64,000 nt of DNA from JASLQO01 sp002327525 (GTDB lineage: Bacteria > Pseudomonadota > Gammaproteobacteria > Pseudomonadales > Azotimanducaceae), in NCBI GenBank assembly GCA_030744435.1, contig JASLQO010000020.1, positions 186,001-250,000 on the forward strand, given 5' to 3'. The notes below the pieces were generated by a model that saw only the letters and a list, made by a program, of their open reading frames with translations, had not been told where the DNA came from and made no database searches. How positions within the stretch are numbered: the first letter of the stretch is position 1; every line of letters begins with the position of its first letter. The translations under genes were made by a program, and so were the position numbers. Positions 15,861 through 24,984 of the stretch are shown piece after piece.

Positions 15861-16889
15861 TCAGCCGCTGACGAGTAGCTGCCCGCTTTCCGCTTCTGCT
15901 TCCGGTGTCACGATCCTGCCGATGACCAGCGGCGTTTCACCGAGGCGCGTCAGAGTGTCCACTGCTGCCTGCAGATCGGCCCCGGCGACTGCGATCACGA
16001 AACCTATACCGCAGTTGAACGTTCGCAGCATCTCTGTCTCGTCGATGTTGCCGGCCTGTTGCAACCACGAGAACACTTCGGGGCGTTGCCAGCTGTCGAG
16101 ATCGATACATGCCGCCAGCTCGGATCCCGAGAACATGCGAGGCAGATTCTCCAGGAAGCCACCCCCCGTCACGTGCGCCATGGCGTGGGCCGGTACTGTC
16201 TGGAGCATCTCCAGAACGGACTTCACATAGATGCGGGTGGGTGCGAGCAGCTGGTCGAGCAGGGTAGGGGACGGGTTGATACCTGCCTGATCCAGCACGC
16301 GGCGAATCAGGGAATAGCCGTTGGAATGCGGTCCACTGCTGGCCAGTCCTATCAGCGCATCGCCAATCCCGAGTGACGTGCCGTCCACGATCTGGTCGTG
16401 CTCAACGACACCCACACAGAATCCCGCGAGGTCGTAGTCACCGGCCCCATAGAAACCGGGCATCTCCGCCGTTTCGCCACCCGCCAGGGTGCAACCCGCG
16501 AGTTCGCATCCCAGCGCGATACCCTTGATTACGCGCTCTGCCGTGTCGACATCCAGCGCGCCGGTGGCGTAGTAGTCGAGAAAGATGAAAGGCTCCGCAC
16601 CGGTCACAAGTACATCGTTGACACACATCGCCACCAGATCCTGGCCCACGGTGTCGTGGTGGTCGTAATCGATGGCGAGCTTCAGCTTGGTTCCGACGCC
16701 ATCGGTACCGGTGACCAGCACCGGGCGTTCATAGCCGCCGGGGATTTCGGTGAGGGCGGCGAAACCGCCGATCGAGCTCAGCATCTCAGGGCGCCGGGTG
16801 GCCTTGCATGCGGGCGCGATGCGATTGACGAGTTCGTTGCCGGCGTCGATATCCACGCCGGCGTCGCGGTAAGTCATTCCTTTAGACAT
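15861..16889 (-). CDS. purM: Phosphoribosylformylglycinamidine cyclo-ligase (AIR synthase)
   Basis: PurM closes the imidazole ring of aminoimidazole ribotide with ATP in purine synthesis. The 342-residue product begins MSKGMTYRDAGVDIDAGNEL, has the family motifs LVTGTDGVGTKLKLA and GGETAEMPGFYG, and the glycine-rich SSGPHSNGYSLIR and HVTGGGFLENLPR loops. Length and ends match E. coli PurM. The usual partner purN is not next to it; a broken acetyltransferase gene follows instead. It diverges from the DUF2066 gene, as purM often does in pseudomonads. Confidence 0.97.
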   Translation of the reverse strand: MSKGMTYRDAGVDIDAGNELVNRIAPACKATRRPEMLSSIGGFAALTEIPGGYERPVLVTGTDGVGTKLKLAIDYDHHDTVGQDLVAMCVNDVLVTGAEPFIFLDYYATGALDVDTAERVIKGIALGCELAGCTLAGGETAEMPGFYGAGDYDLAGFCVGVVEHDQIVDGTSLGIGDALIGLASSGPHSNGYSLIRRVLDQAGINPSPTLLDQLLAPTRIYVKSVLEMLQTVPAHAMAHVTGGGFLENLPRMFSGSELAACIDLDSWQRPEVFSWLQQAGNIDETEMLRTFNCGIGFVIAVAGADLQAAVDTLTRLGETPLVIGRIVTPEAEAESGQLLVSG

Positions 16890-17012
16890 CGAGGATCGCC
16901 ACCGAATGTTCAGAAACCATGTGTATGCACATCACGATGCGTGTTGGTCGCCAGTTCACAAGAGGGTGCGGCAGTTTAGCAAAAGGCAACGCGACTGAGT
17001 GGATCCAACGGA

Positions 17013-18086
17013 ATGCATTTTCGCGGTAAACTCCGCATGGAATTTCTGTGGGAGGCTCGCTTGGGGCTCGTCCGAAAACGACTGGCGCCGGTCTTGGTTT
17101 TGGCGTTCGTTGCAATCCTTCCGAGGATGGGTTTTGCCAGCGCGGTGGACTGGCTCTATGTCGTGGACGTGCCAGTGGCGGAACGCAGCGCCAGAGCGGT
17201 GGCATCCGCGTCCGCGCAGGCGCTCGAGATAATGCTGCTGCGGATCAGCGGCGTGTTCCGGCTGCCGCCGGATGACCAGATGTTGAACACAGCGTTGGCT
17301 TCTCCTCAGTCCTACTACAATCGTTTCGAGTATCCTGAACCCGAGGTGTTGCGCATCTACTTCGAACCGGACAGTGTGCTCAGACTGGTCAATCGTGCCG
17401 GTCTGCCGCTCTGGTCGGCCAATCGCCCGCAGATGCTTGGCTGGATCGTCGTTCGACGGGGTTCGGGGCGTGAGATAGTGCACGGAGAACATCCTCTGGC
17501 CGAGGCGATGCTTGAGGCTGCGCGGGGGCGGGGGATGCCGTTGCGATTGCCGTTGATGGACCTCCAGGATCAGATCAATGTGAACGAAGGGGCCGTCTGG
17601 GGACGGTTGTCTTCCGTGCTGCGCCCTGCTACCGAGCGCTATGGCGCGGATTTCATTATGGTGGGCCGCCTGACGGAAACCGCGAGCGGTGCCTACGATG
17701 GCAACTTCGAGATCTGGATGAAACGCGAGGAACTCAGTCTCGAGATGGAGCAGGTGACGTTCGAGGAGGCCGGTGAAGGTGCGGTCGCCTGGGTGGCGGG
17801 TGAATTGTCTGCACGATACGCGGTGCGCAACGCCAAAGCCGGGCAGATACATCTGAGCGTGACGGGGATTGACGCTATCAAGGCGTTTTCCGACTTGCTC
17901 GACTACCTCGCGCGGCTGGACTTCGTCACTGATTACGGGCTGCTCGCGATGTCAGCGCATACCGTCACGGTGGGCATTCTCACCCGGGCCGATCAGGAAC
18001 AGTTTCTGGATCTCCTGGAGCGGGACGGACAGCTGAAACGTGATCAGGATGAGCCCTTCGGCGCGCGGGTAGTCTGGCAGAGGTAG
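17013..18086 (+). CDS. DUF2066 domain-containing exported protein
   Basis: The product is 357 residues with a hydrophobic signal-like segment at about residues 22-40. The following region, DWLYVVDVPVAERSARAVASASAQALEIML, is the start of the DUF2066 domain. That family is found across gammaproteobacteria between purM and hda and has no known function. The second half contains repeated short beta-strand-like stretches, such as GAYDGNFEIWMKREEL and VTVGILTRADQEQFLDLL. It is probably periplasmic or outer-membrane associated. An alternative start at 17037 would shorten the N-terminus by eight residues. It is seven bases upstream of the phosphatidyltransferase gene. Confidence 0.8.
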   Translation: MHFRGKLRMEFLWEARLGLVRKRLAPVLVLAFVAILPRMGFASAVDWLYVVDVPVAERSARAVASASAQALEIMLLRISGVFRLPPDDQMLNTALASPQSYYNRFEYPEPEVLRIYFEPDSVLRLVNRAGLPLWSANRPQMLGWIVVRRGSGREIVHGEHPLAEAMLEAARGRGMPLRLPLMDLQDQINVNEGAVWGRLSSVLRPATERYGADFIMVGRLTETASGAYDGNFEIWMKREELSLEMEQVTFEEAGEGAVAWVAGELSARYAVRNAKAGQIHLSVTGIDAIKAFSDLLDYLARLDFVTDYGLLAMSAHTVTVGILTRADQEQFLDLLERDGQLKRDQDEPFGARVVWQR

Positions 18087-18093
18087 GTTTACG

Positions 18094-18663
18094 TTGCTGG
18101 CGCAGATTCCCAACATCATCACCATCGCCCGCATCCTGCTGGTTGGCCCTATCGCGTGGTTACTGTGGGAGACACGCTATGTAGATGTGTTCATCCTGGT
18201 TTTCATCGCGGGTTTGAGCGATGCATTGGATGGAGTGCTCGCAAGGCATTTCGGTTGGATGAGCCGCTTCGGTGCGGTGATGGATCCGGTGGCCGACAAA
18301 CTGCTGGTGCTGGTGGCGTTCGTCATCTTTTTCCTGCAGGGCCACATTCCCACCTGGCTGGTGCTGATCGTGGTGCTGCGCGATGTGGTCATCATGGGCG
18401 GGGCGGGAGTTTACTGGCTTTGGTTTCACGAGCTGGAACTGTCCCCCACATTCATCAGCAAGATCAATACGGCCCTTCAGATCGTACTGCTTCTCCTGTT
18501 GTTGGTGGAACTTTGCGCGTTTACAACGATCAGTGCATGGGCGGGTCTGGTGGTGGATCCCTGGGGATTCTATCTGCTTGCCGTGCTGGCGCTCATGTCG
18601 GGCGGAGACTACGTGATCACGTGGAGTGGCAAGGCCTGGCGCAACAAGCACCCCCTCGGTTAG
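18094..18663 (+). CDS. CDP-alcohol phosphatidyltransferase family protein (PgsA-like)
   Basis: This 189-residue membrane protein has the CDP-alcohol phosphotransferase signature D-G-x2-A-R-x8-G-x3-D-x3-D, seen here in LDGVLARHFGWMSRFGAVMD. Flanking hydrophobic helices place it in the inner membrane. The family joins a CDP-linked lipid to an alcohol; the N-terminus (QIPNIITIARILLVGPIAW) looks like phosphatidylglycerophosphate synthases, but cardiolipin-synthase-like members share it. The start is TTG at 18094. Its place between the DUF2066 gene and hda is conserved in a number of gammaproteobacteria, and it may be a second enzyme in addition to the housekeeping pgsA next to uvrC. Confidence 0.85.
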   Translation: MLAQIPNIITIARILLVGPIAWLLWETRYVDVFILVFIAGLSDALDGVLARHFGWMSRFGAVMDPVADKLLVLVAFVIFFLQGHIPTWLVLIVVLRDVVIMGGAGVYWLWFHELELSPTFISKINTALQIVLLLLLLVELCAFTTISAWAGLVVDPWGFYLLAVLALMSGGDYVITWSGKAWRNKHPLG

Positions 18664-18672
18664 TTTTTCCCG

Positions 18673-19356
18673 ATGTCCCGTCAACTCACCCTGTCGCTGC
18701 AACCCAGCCCGCGTTGCACATTTTCGAGCTTCGTGCCCGGGCGTAACGAGGAGCTGGTGGAGCGCTGCCGTGGATTGCCCGAAGGGTTCAGCATCACCTG
18801 TATTCACGGTGAACCTGGAAGCGGTCGCTCGCATCTCCTGCAGGCCACCTGCCATCACCATGCGGGGTTGGATCGGCGTGTGGCCTACCTTCCGCTGGCG
18901 GTGGCGCCCGCGGATGCGGAAATGCTGTCGGGCCTTGAGCGCTACGGCGTGGTGGCGCTCGACGACCTGGAATCCTGGCTCGGATTTGTGCCCCTGGAGC
19001 GTGGGTTGATCGGTCTTTATCAGGCTTTGCAGCAACGTAACGCGGCTCTGTTGTTCACGAGCGATAGGTCTCCATCCGAGCTCGAATGCGCATTCGACGA
19101 TCTGTCCTCGCGTCTTCGGGGCGGTCAGGCCTTCGCGCTCGAGGAACTGGAGGACCATGACAAGGCGCGGGTTCTGCGCCAACGTGCCGCGGAGCGCGGC
19201 ATGCTGATTGACGCTGCCGTGATGAGTTACTGGATGCGCCGTGCAAGGCGCGGTTTCACGGGCCTGCTGGCCGATCTCGATCGTCTCGATGAGGCGAGTC
19301 TGAGTGAACAGCGCCGCGTTACGGTGCCGCTGGTGAAACAGGTGCTCGGTCTGTGA
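18673..19356 (+). CDS. hda: DnaA regulatory inactivator Hda
   Basis: Hda is a AAA+ DnaA paralogue that, with the DNA-loaded beta clamp, stimulates hydrolysis of DnaA-bound ATP and so prevents re-initiation. The 227-residue product has a clamp-binding motif at its very N-terminus (QLTLSL) and a Walker A-like GEPGSGRSHLLQA, in which the usual lysine is replaced by arginine. It also has a Walker B-like VVALDDLESW, a sensor region FTSDRSPSEL, and a C-terminal lid ending at VKQVLGL. Its stop overlaps the GTG start of the following MurG-type gene by four bases. Confidence 0.93.
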   Translation: MSRQLTLSLQPSPRCTFSSFVPGRNEELVERCRGLPEGFSITCIHGEPGSGRSHLLQATCHHHAGLDRRVAYLPLAVAPADAEMLSGLERYGVVALDDLESWLGFVPLERGLIGLYQALQQRNAALLFTSDRSPSELECAFDDLSSRLRGGQAFALEELEDHDKARVLRQRAAERGMLIDAAVMSYWMRRARRGFTGLLADLDRLDEASLSEQRRVTVPLVKQVLGL

Positions 19357-20429
19357 GCCGCATCCTGTTTACGGGTGGGGGTAGTGCCGGGCATGTGATT
19401 CCGGCTCTGCCGGTCGTGCGCGCCTGTCTCGACCGGGGAGACACGGTGGATTTCATCGGCAGCCATAGCGGGTTAGAGCAGCGGCTCGTAGAGGGCATGG
19501 GTGTGCGCTACCACGGCATCACCACGGGCAAGCTGCGCCGGTATTTTTCGGTCGCTAACCTGGTGGATGCCTTTCGTGTGTTGGGTGGCTGTTGGCAGGC
19601 GTTCCGGATGCTTGGCCGGATCAGTCCCGATGTGGTTTTTTCCAAGGGTGGCTTCGTCAGCTTTCCCGTGGTAATAGCGGCCTGGCTGCGGCGGATTCCG
19701 GTGGTTGCCCACGAATCCGATTACTCGCCGGGGCTTGCCAATCGGCTGTCTATGCCTTTCATCGAGGTTCTGTGTACCAACTTTCTGGAGACCTGTCCCG
19801 CTCGCTTTAAGGGTCGCGTGGTGCATAGCGGAACGCCGGTGCGCAGGGAGCTGATGGAGGGATCGGCCGTACGCGCTCGCGAACGGTTGGGCGTTCCCCC
19901 CGATCGCGGTGTTCTCGTGGTGACGGGGGGTAGCCTCGGCGCGGATGCGCTCAATGCAGTGGTGCGCGAGGCGCTCGATGCTTTGCTCAAAGGCTTCGAT
20001 GTGGTGCACGTGTGCGGAGAAGGCAAAGCGACCGGTCTCAAGCAGCGTGGGTATCACGAATTCGAATACGTCGGTGAGGGATGGGGTGACCTGCTTGCTG
20101 CAGCGGATGTGGTGGTTTCACGGGCCGGGGCCAATGCCCTGTTCGAATTGTTGACTCTCGCCAAACCGATGTTGCTCGTTCCTCTGCCGGCCAGAGCAAG
20201 TCGCGGCGATCAAATCGAGAACGCCGAGTTCGCGCGTGTGCATGGCTATGCCGAAGTGATCGCGGAAAGCGAACTCGATGCGGCATCGCTGTGTGAGTGC
20301 GTGGAGAAGATCTTTCGCGCTCGCCCGGACTGGTTACGTTCGCTCGAGCGCTTCGAACGACCGCAAGCGGAGGTGCGTCTGGTGCAGGTGCTCGACGACG
20401 TGCTGGGGAAGGGAGAAGCGTTGAGCTAA
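19353..20429 (+). CDS. MurG-type UDP-GlcNAc:undecaprenyl-PP-MurNAc-peptide glycosyltransferase, non-dcw
   Basis: The 358-residue product is a GT28 enzyme: N-terminal GGGSAGHVIPALPV, GKLRRYFS, PDVVFSKGGFVSFPVV and C-terminal SRAGANALFELLTLAKPMLL with PLPARASRGDQIENA. MurG adds GlcNAc to lipid I to give lipid II at the cytoplasmic face of the inner membrane. The GKLRRYFS segment and the SRGDQ loop are typical of the Firmicutes-type enzymes rather than the proteobacterial dcw MurG, and no other division or cell-wall gene is adjacent. This suggests a second MurG of different origin. The GTG start at 19353 overlaps the hda stop. Whether it modifies lipid I or another lipid-linked sugar is unknown. 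Confidence 0.85.
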   Translation: MSRILFTGGGSAGHVIPALPVVRACLDRGDTVDFIGSHSGLEQRLVEGMGVRYHGITTGKLRRYFSVANLVDAFRVLGGCWQAFRMLGRISPDVVFSKGGFVSFPVVIAAWLRRIPVVAHESDYSPGLANRLSMPFIEVLCTNFLETCPARFKGRVVHSGTPVRRELMEGSAVRARERLGVPPDRGVLVVTGGSLGADALNAVVREALDALLKGFDVVHVCGEGKATGLKQRGYHEFEYVGEGWGDLLAAADVVVSRAGANALFELLTLAKPMLLVPLPARASRGDQIENAEFARVHGYAEVIAESELDAASLCECVEKIFRARPDWLRSLERFERPQAEVRLVQVLDDVLGKGEALS

Positions 20430-20483
20430 ACTGCTGCGCCTTCAGGGCGCAGGCACCGAACGACAGAAGACGACAGAGGACAC

Positions 20484-21665
20484 ATGCACAAGATCCGCAC
20501 TTTCAATCAGATAGCGGTACGGGGACTGGACCGCTTTGCCCGGGATTCGTACGAGGTCGGGAGCGAGATTTCGGGCCCGCACGGAATTCTGTTGCGCAGC
20601 CACAAGCTGCAGGTCGATGAACTCTCCGCCAGCGTACGAGCGGTGGCGCGGGCTGGTGCTGGCTACAACAACGTACCGGTGGAAGCCTGTACAGATCGCG
20701 GCATCGTGGTGTTCAACACACCGGGTGCCAACGCCAATTCCGTGAAGGAGCTGGTGCTTGCGGCCCTGCTCATCGCTTCGCGTGATCTGGTGGGTGGCAT
20801 CGAGTTCGTGAATTCGCTGGCGGGCATGGACGACGAGGCGGAACTCAATGCGCTGGTCGAGGCAGAGAAAAAGCGTTTCAAGGGACACGAGCTGTATGGC
20901 AAGTCTCTCGGTGTGGTGGGTCTCGGGGCGATTGGCTCTCTGGTGGCGCGGGCCGCACTCGACCTCGGCATGGATGTCTACGGCTTTGATCCGGCGATTT
21001 CGGTGGATGCCGCGTGGCGGCTGCCAAGCGAGGTGCAGCGTATGGAGAATCTGCCGAGCCTGTTTGCGCGATCGGACTACGTGACGCTGCACGTACCGTT
21101 GATCGAGGAAACGCGGGGCCTGATTAATGAGGAGAGCCTGCGTTCCTTTCGCAGGGGCAGCGTGCTGCTCAATTTCGCCCGTCAGCCGATCGTCGACTCG
21201 GCTGCACTGGAGCGGGCGCTTGACGACGGTCACGTGTCGCACTACGTGGCGGATTTTCCGGTGCCCGGGCTCACCGGGCATCCCGGGGTTCGTCTCACGC
21301 CGCACCTCGGTGCCAGCACCGAGGAAGCTGAGGAGAACTGTGCCGTCATGGCCGCCAACCAGCTGATCGACTTTCTGGAGACCGGCAACATCAACAATTC
21401 AGTGAACTTCCCGGTCGTGACCCTCGAGGTCAACGAGGGCTACCGGTTGGCGGTGACCAACCGCAATGTGCCCGGCATGCTCGGCCAGATGACGTCAGTG
21501 CTGGCCGAGCGGCGCATCAATGTGATCGACATGCTGAACAAGAGCCGGGGAGAAGTGGCGTACAACCTCATCGATCTGGCGGAGAAACCCGGGCAGGAGC
21601 TGATCGAATATATCCGTGCCATCGAGAGCGTGATCAATGTTCGCGAGTTCGAAAACGGATCTTAA
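20484..21665 (+). CDS. serA: D-3-phosphoglycerate dehydrogenase
   Basis: SerA oxidises 3-phosphoglycerate to 3-phosphohydroxypyruvate, the entry to serine synthesis. The 393-residue product has the catalytic-domain segment RAGAGYNNVPVEACTDRGI, the NAD-binding loop GVVGLGAIGSLVARAA, catalytic arginine in NFARQPIVD and a histidine in LTPHLGASTEEAEEN. A C-terminal ACT domain (about residues 320-393, NRNVPGMLGQMTSVL) points to serine feedback. Unlike E. coli, a short spacer rather than a full intervening domain links the two. The pathway partner serC is about 20 kb away in this window. Confidence 0.95.
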   Translation: MHKIRTFNQIAVRGLDRFARDSYEVGSEISGPHGILLRSHKLQVDELSASVRAVARAGAGYNNVPVEACTDRGIVVFNTPGANANSVKELVLAALLIASRDLVGGIEFVNSLAGMDDEAELNALVEAEKKRFKGHELYGKSLGVVGLGAIGSLVARAALDLGMDVYGFDPAISVDAAWRLPSEVQRMENLPSLFARSDYVTLHVPLIEETRGLINEESLRSFRRGSVLLNFARQPIVDSAALERALDDGHVSHYVADFPVPGLTGHPGVRLTPHLGASTEEAEENCAVMAANQLIDFLETGNINNSVNFPVVTLEVNEGYRLAVTNRNVPGMLGQMTSVLAERRINVIDMLNKSRGEVAYNLIDLAEKPGQELIEYIRAIESVINVREFENGS

Positions 21666-21669
21666 CCGA

Positions 21670-22080
21670 CTACGACCGGGGCGACTCCGGATCGCGGCTG
21701 TCGAGGCGGTAGATGTAGCGTTCTGGGTCGAATCCGGGTAACTCTCCGGGACGGCCGACCAGTACGGCGGTCACCGGGTAGATGCGCTCACCAAAGCGCA
21801 CGCGCACCCTGAGGTCTTTCTTCAGATGCTGGAACCACCTGCGCCCCTCGGCCGGGTCTATATAGAGCATTTTATCGCGCACCGCGTAGTTGATCTGCAC
21901 CGAATACGGATCGCTGGGTCGAGTCTCCAGTTCGAGGTAGGGCGTGTCGGTGAACGACCAGTCCTCTATTCGGGTATGGACCACCTCCCCTTGGAGCTTT
22001 CCGCCCGGGAATATGGCCAGTGGACCGCCGCAGGATGCGAGCAGCATTGTGGCGATGAGTATCGGGATTTTCGAGAGCAT
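21670..22080 (-). CDS. Small outer- or inner-membrane lipoprotein of unknown function
   Basis: The 136-residue product starts at ATG 22080 and has a lipoprotein signal peptide ending in LLASCGG, with the acylated cysteine at about residue 17. The residue after it is glycine, so outer-membrane sorting is possible. The mature part has alternating beta-strand-like segments (GEVVHTRIEDWSF, PYLELETRP, SVQINYAVRDKMLYID) that recall split-barrel flavin or nitroreductase-like folds. I do not recognise the family. An upstream frame extension to 22140 lacks a signal and was dropped. It is convergent with serA, five bases apart. Confidence 0.7.
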   Translation of the reverse strand: MLSKIPILIATMLLASCGGPLAIFPGGKLQGEVVHTRIEDWSFTDTPYLELETRPSDPYSVQINYAVRDKMLYIDPAEGRRWFQHLKKDLRVRVRFGERIYPVTAVLVGRPGELPGFDPERYIYRLDSRDPESPRS

Positions 22081-22216
22081 GGTCGGGCGACTCCGGTCAG
22101 CTGAGTTGTGGTGATGCGTGACGAGCGGATGGCGGCACATCGCTCGGTCGATGTCGATAGCCCGGTGCCGCCGTTCTCAGCATCTGCTTACCCGCACGCA
22201 AGCGATCTTCGGGAGG

Positions 22217-24004
22217 TCAATGCGTCCGGCGTGAGATACCGTGGCGAATGCCCCGGCGCGCCTGGCGCCGGGCGAACCTCTGAGGATCCAGGAGTGACAA
22301 AGCATCCCGGGTCAGGGGTTCGAAGTGCCCCGTGATCGTGCTTGCGATGACCGCGCCCGCGAACGGCGCGCTGGTGGTTCCCATTGAGCCATGCCCGGTG
22401 GAGACGTAGAGCGGATGTCCCTCCCATGGTAGGCGGCCGACGGCCGGCGTGCGGTCGGATGTCACGCAACGTGGGCCGCGCATGCTGGCCCGCCAGGTAT
22501 GAGGACGGCCCTGCAGGCGGTCGAGGTTGGAGCGCCTGCTGTCTGAGGTATCCCATTCACTGTATTCGTATGTCGCCCCCACCGCGAGGACGTTCTCGTC
22601 GAGCGGCACCAGATAGCCCCTGCCGACCAGGGGCACACGTGGACGCTCGGCCATGGAAACGAGTTCCAGCTGGCCGAAGACGTCGGCCAATTCCAGTGTC
22701 GATGCCCCGGAATGAGTGCGAGCGGCGGAGCCGTTGGCCAGCACGGTTATGCCTCGGAGCGCGCATGGCAGCTCGCAAGAACGCAGCTCGATATCTGGAT
22801 GATCCAGCAGATTTGCGCATAAAACCGGTAAGTCGACCACCGCCGCACCGCGAAACCACAACGCGTCATCGTCAATGGGCCAGGCTGCCAATCGACTGGC
22901 AGCGTCGGCGTCGAGTCGCTCTATCCAGTCGCCACTCGACTCGTAAGTACTCGCGATACGCTGCATCTTCGCACCGCTCATGTTGGGTCCCGTCAGCTGC
23001 ATCGCGCCGCTGGCGGTGACGCCGGGAAACGATGCCGTGCTGGTGGTCGCGTAGTGATAGGCGTGCGCCCGTAGCATTGCTTGCGGGCTGGCGGCGCCGA
23101 GTAAGCGTCCGTGCTGGGTGGTGCAGCCAACCCCGGATCCTCCGGTGAGGGGCGCCGGATACGGATCCCACACGGTGACAGGCACTCCGGCTTCGGCCAG
23201 GTGCCGGGCCAGTGCGGCACCCGCGATTCCGGCACCCGCGATGTCTACCTGGCCGGGTGCAGCAGGTGGGGAGGGTGTGCTGACGGACATCACGCCGGTC
23301 AGCGACTCCCGCTTGTGCGGGCGCTGGTCGACTCGGCGCATCTCGAAGCCGGCTGCCGTCAGGGCACGGCGTACGCGCCCGGCTGCCGTGAAGGTACTGA
23401 CGGTGGCTCCTGATGCGGACAATGGGCCGATGCGTTTCATCGTCGCTTCCTCCCACAGAGCCGGATTACGGTCCGGGGCGAAACCGTCGAGAAACCATGC
23501 ATCGATCCCTCGGGGATGACGGCCTGAGATGTCGTCCAGGCCCTCTGTCGCGTCGCCCAGGTACAAGGACAGCGTAATCTGCCCATCGGCCAGACGGCGG
23601 CGGTGCCAGCCGGAGAAGAGCGGCGGCTGCACGGCGGCGAGTTCGTCGTACAGCGGTAGTTCGTGACGCCGCTCGGCAGTGATTCGCCCGAAGTCCTTCC
23701 TGGACAACGGCTGCGCTTCGAAGCTGATGAAGTGCAAACGTATGCTCAGTTCGAGCGCCGTGTGCGCCGCGACCGCAAAATTGAGCCCGGTCCCGAAGCC
23801 GAACTCGCCGATCACGAAGTCGTGGGCACGTGCCATACGCCCCGCGACATCCGCCGGTTGCATGAACACGCGCTGTACCTCAGATGCGCCGTCCGCGCTG
23901 TGGTAGATGTCCTGAAAATCCTCCGAGTACGGAACGCCGTTGCGCCAGACGATGTGGGCAGGTCGGATCACGTCGCGACGGGCCGGGTCGGATCCAGGAT
24001 CCAT
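22217..24004 (-). CDS. mnmC: Bifunctional tRNA mnm5s2U34 methyltransferase/oxidoreductase MnmC
   Basis: MnmC completes the mnm5s2U modification at wobble position 34: its FAD domain removes carboxymethyl from cmnm5s2U and its methyltransferase domain methylates the product. The 595-residue protein has the MnmD half first (VPYSEDFQDIYHS, FGFGTGLNFAV SAM loop, WFLDGFAPDRNP) and the FAD half from about residue 255 (VDIAGAGIAGAALARHL). The C-terminal FAD-contacting HGSMGTTSAPFAG is present. The start at ATG 24004 overlaps the sulfurtransferase stop by 37 bases. A frame extension to 24103 is rejected because the conserved HIVWRNGVPYS region begins soon after 24004. Confidence 0.95.
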   Translation of the reverse strand: MDPGSDPARRDVIRPAHIVWRNGVPYSEDFQDIYHSADGASEVQRVFMQPADVAGRMARAHDFVIGEFGFGTGLNFAVAAHTALELSIRLHFISFEAQPLSRKDFGRITAERRHELPLYDELAAVQPPLFSGWHRRRLADGQITLSLYLGDATEGLDDISGRHPRGIDAWFLDGFAPDRNPALWEEATMKRIGPLSASGATVSTFTAAGRVRRALTAAGFEMRRVDQRPHKRESLTGVMSVSTPSPPAAPGQVDIAGAGIAGAALARHLAEAGVPVTVWDPYPAPLTGGSGVGCTTQHGRLLGAASPQAMLRAHAYHYATTSTASFPGVTASGAMQLTGPNMSGAKMQRIASTYESSGDWIERLDADAASRLAAWPIDDDALWFRGAAVVDLPVLCANLLDHPDIELRSCELPCALRGITVLANGSAARTHSGASTLELADVFGQLELVSMAERPRVPLVGRGYLVPLDENVLAVGATYEYSEWDTSDSRRSNLDRLQGRPHTWRASMRGPRCVTSDRTPAVGRLPWEGHPLYVSTGHGSMGTTSAPFAGAVIASTITGHFEPLTRDALSLLDPQRFARRQARRGIRHGISRRTH

Positions 24005-24777
24005 TCGCTCCAGGATCCTGGATAAAGAGCGGATTCGGGCAGCCCAGCGTGACGCATGGCCAGTACGTTGTGGGCAGCGGTGACGCCCGATCCGCAGTAA
24101 CACACCGGCCGCTCGAATTCGGAGAAGCGCTGGCGCAACGCTGCAGGCGGCAGAAAGTGCCCCCCGGTGTCCAGGTTCTGCTGAAAAGGACGGCAGATCG
24201 CGCCGGGGATGTGCCCCGCTACGGGGTCGATGGGTTCGTCGATGCCGTGGAAGCGGTTCTCCGCGCGGGCGTCGATCAGCTGGTAGGGGTGTGGTGCGGT
24301 GAGTTCATCGACACGCACGATCCGCGTCAGCGCTTCGCGGCGCCGGAACGTACCGGGATTGGGTGTTTGCCGGATCTTTTCCAGCGGGCCTCGCCAGGCG
24401 GAGATGCCCCCATCCAGTACCGCCGCGTTCTCGTGTCCCAGCCAGCGCGCCAGCCACCAGGCGCGGGCTGCGAAGGCGCCCCCGGCATCGTCGTAGACGA
24501 TGAGTTGCGCATCCTCATTCAGGCCCTTGCGGCGAAGACAATCACTGAGATCAGCGGCATCGGGCAGGGGATGCCGGCCACCGGAGCCGGGCGATGAAGC
24601 CAGATCGGCATCGAGATCGGCCCGCTGGGCACCCGAAATGTGTCCCTCGGCGAAGGCGCGCTCTCCGAACAGCGGGTCGGCCAGGCTGGCGCGACAATCC
24701 AGCACGCAGGCCTGGTCAAGTATCCGTTCTAGCTGAGCGGTCGAGATCAATGTCGTAAACGCTGGCGAAGAAGACAC
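23968..24777 (-). CDS. sseA: Thiosulfate/3-mercaptopyruvate sulfurtransferase (tandem rhodanese)
   Basis: The 269-residue product has two rhodanese domains, an inactive N-terminal one (residues 8-135) and a catalytic C-terminal one. The active-site loop is CYCGSGVTAAH with the catalytic Cys228. The CGSGVT loop is typical of 3-mercaptopyruvate sulfurtransferases such as E. coli SseA, whereas thiosulfate-specific enzymes have CRxGxxR-type loops. It transfers sulfane sulfur to thiols or cyanide in the cytosol. It overlaps mnmC, and a link to tRNA thiolation is possible but not shown. The start at ATG 24777 gives the usual family length. Confidence 0.9.
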   Translation of the reverse strand: MSSSPAFTTLISTAQLERILDQACVLDCRASLADPLFGERAFAEGHISGAQRADLDADLASSPGSGGRHPLPDAADLSDCLRRKGLNEDAQLIVYDDAGGAFAARAWWLARWLGHENAAVLDGGISAWRGPLEKIRQTPNPGTFRRREALTRIVRVDELTAPHPYQLIDARAENRFHGIDEPIDPVAGHIPGAICRPFQQNLDTGGHFLPPAALRQRFSEFERPVCYCGSGVTAAHNVLAMRHAGLPESALYPGSWSEWILDPTRPVAT

Positions 24778-24984
24778 TTTCTTGACTGAAAACTTCCGGT
24801 TTGCTTGTTTATAACTTGCGAATCCGTGCAGAATTCCAAGCTAGCATTGTCAATATCATGTTGTCACAATCGCGCCCGCGGCTCAGCACCCTCAGCAAGA
24901 GGGACACTTCATTGGGACATCTTACCGGGTCACGGTACCTCGACGTCACTTTGATGAGCAATTGCTGAATCGAGTCTTCTGGAT

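Noticed and set aside
18160..19182. 340-residue minus-strand frame
   Set aside because: Antisense to the phosphatidyltransferase and hda, both well supported.
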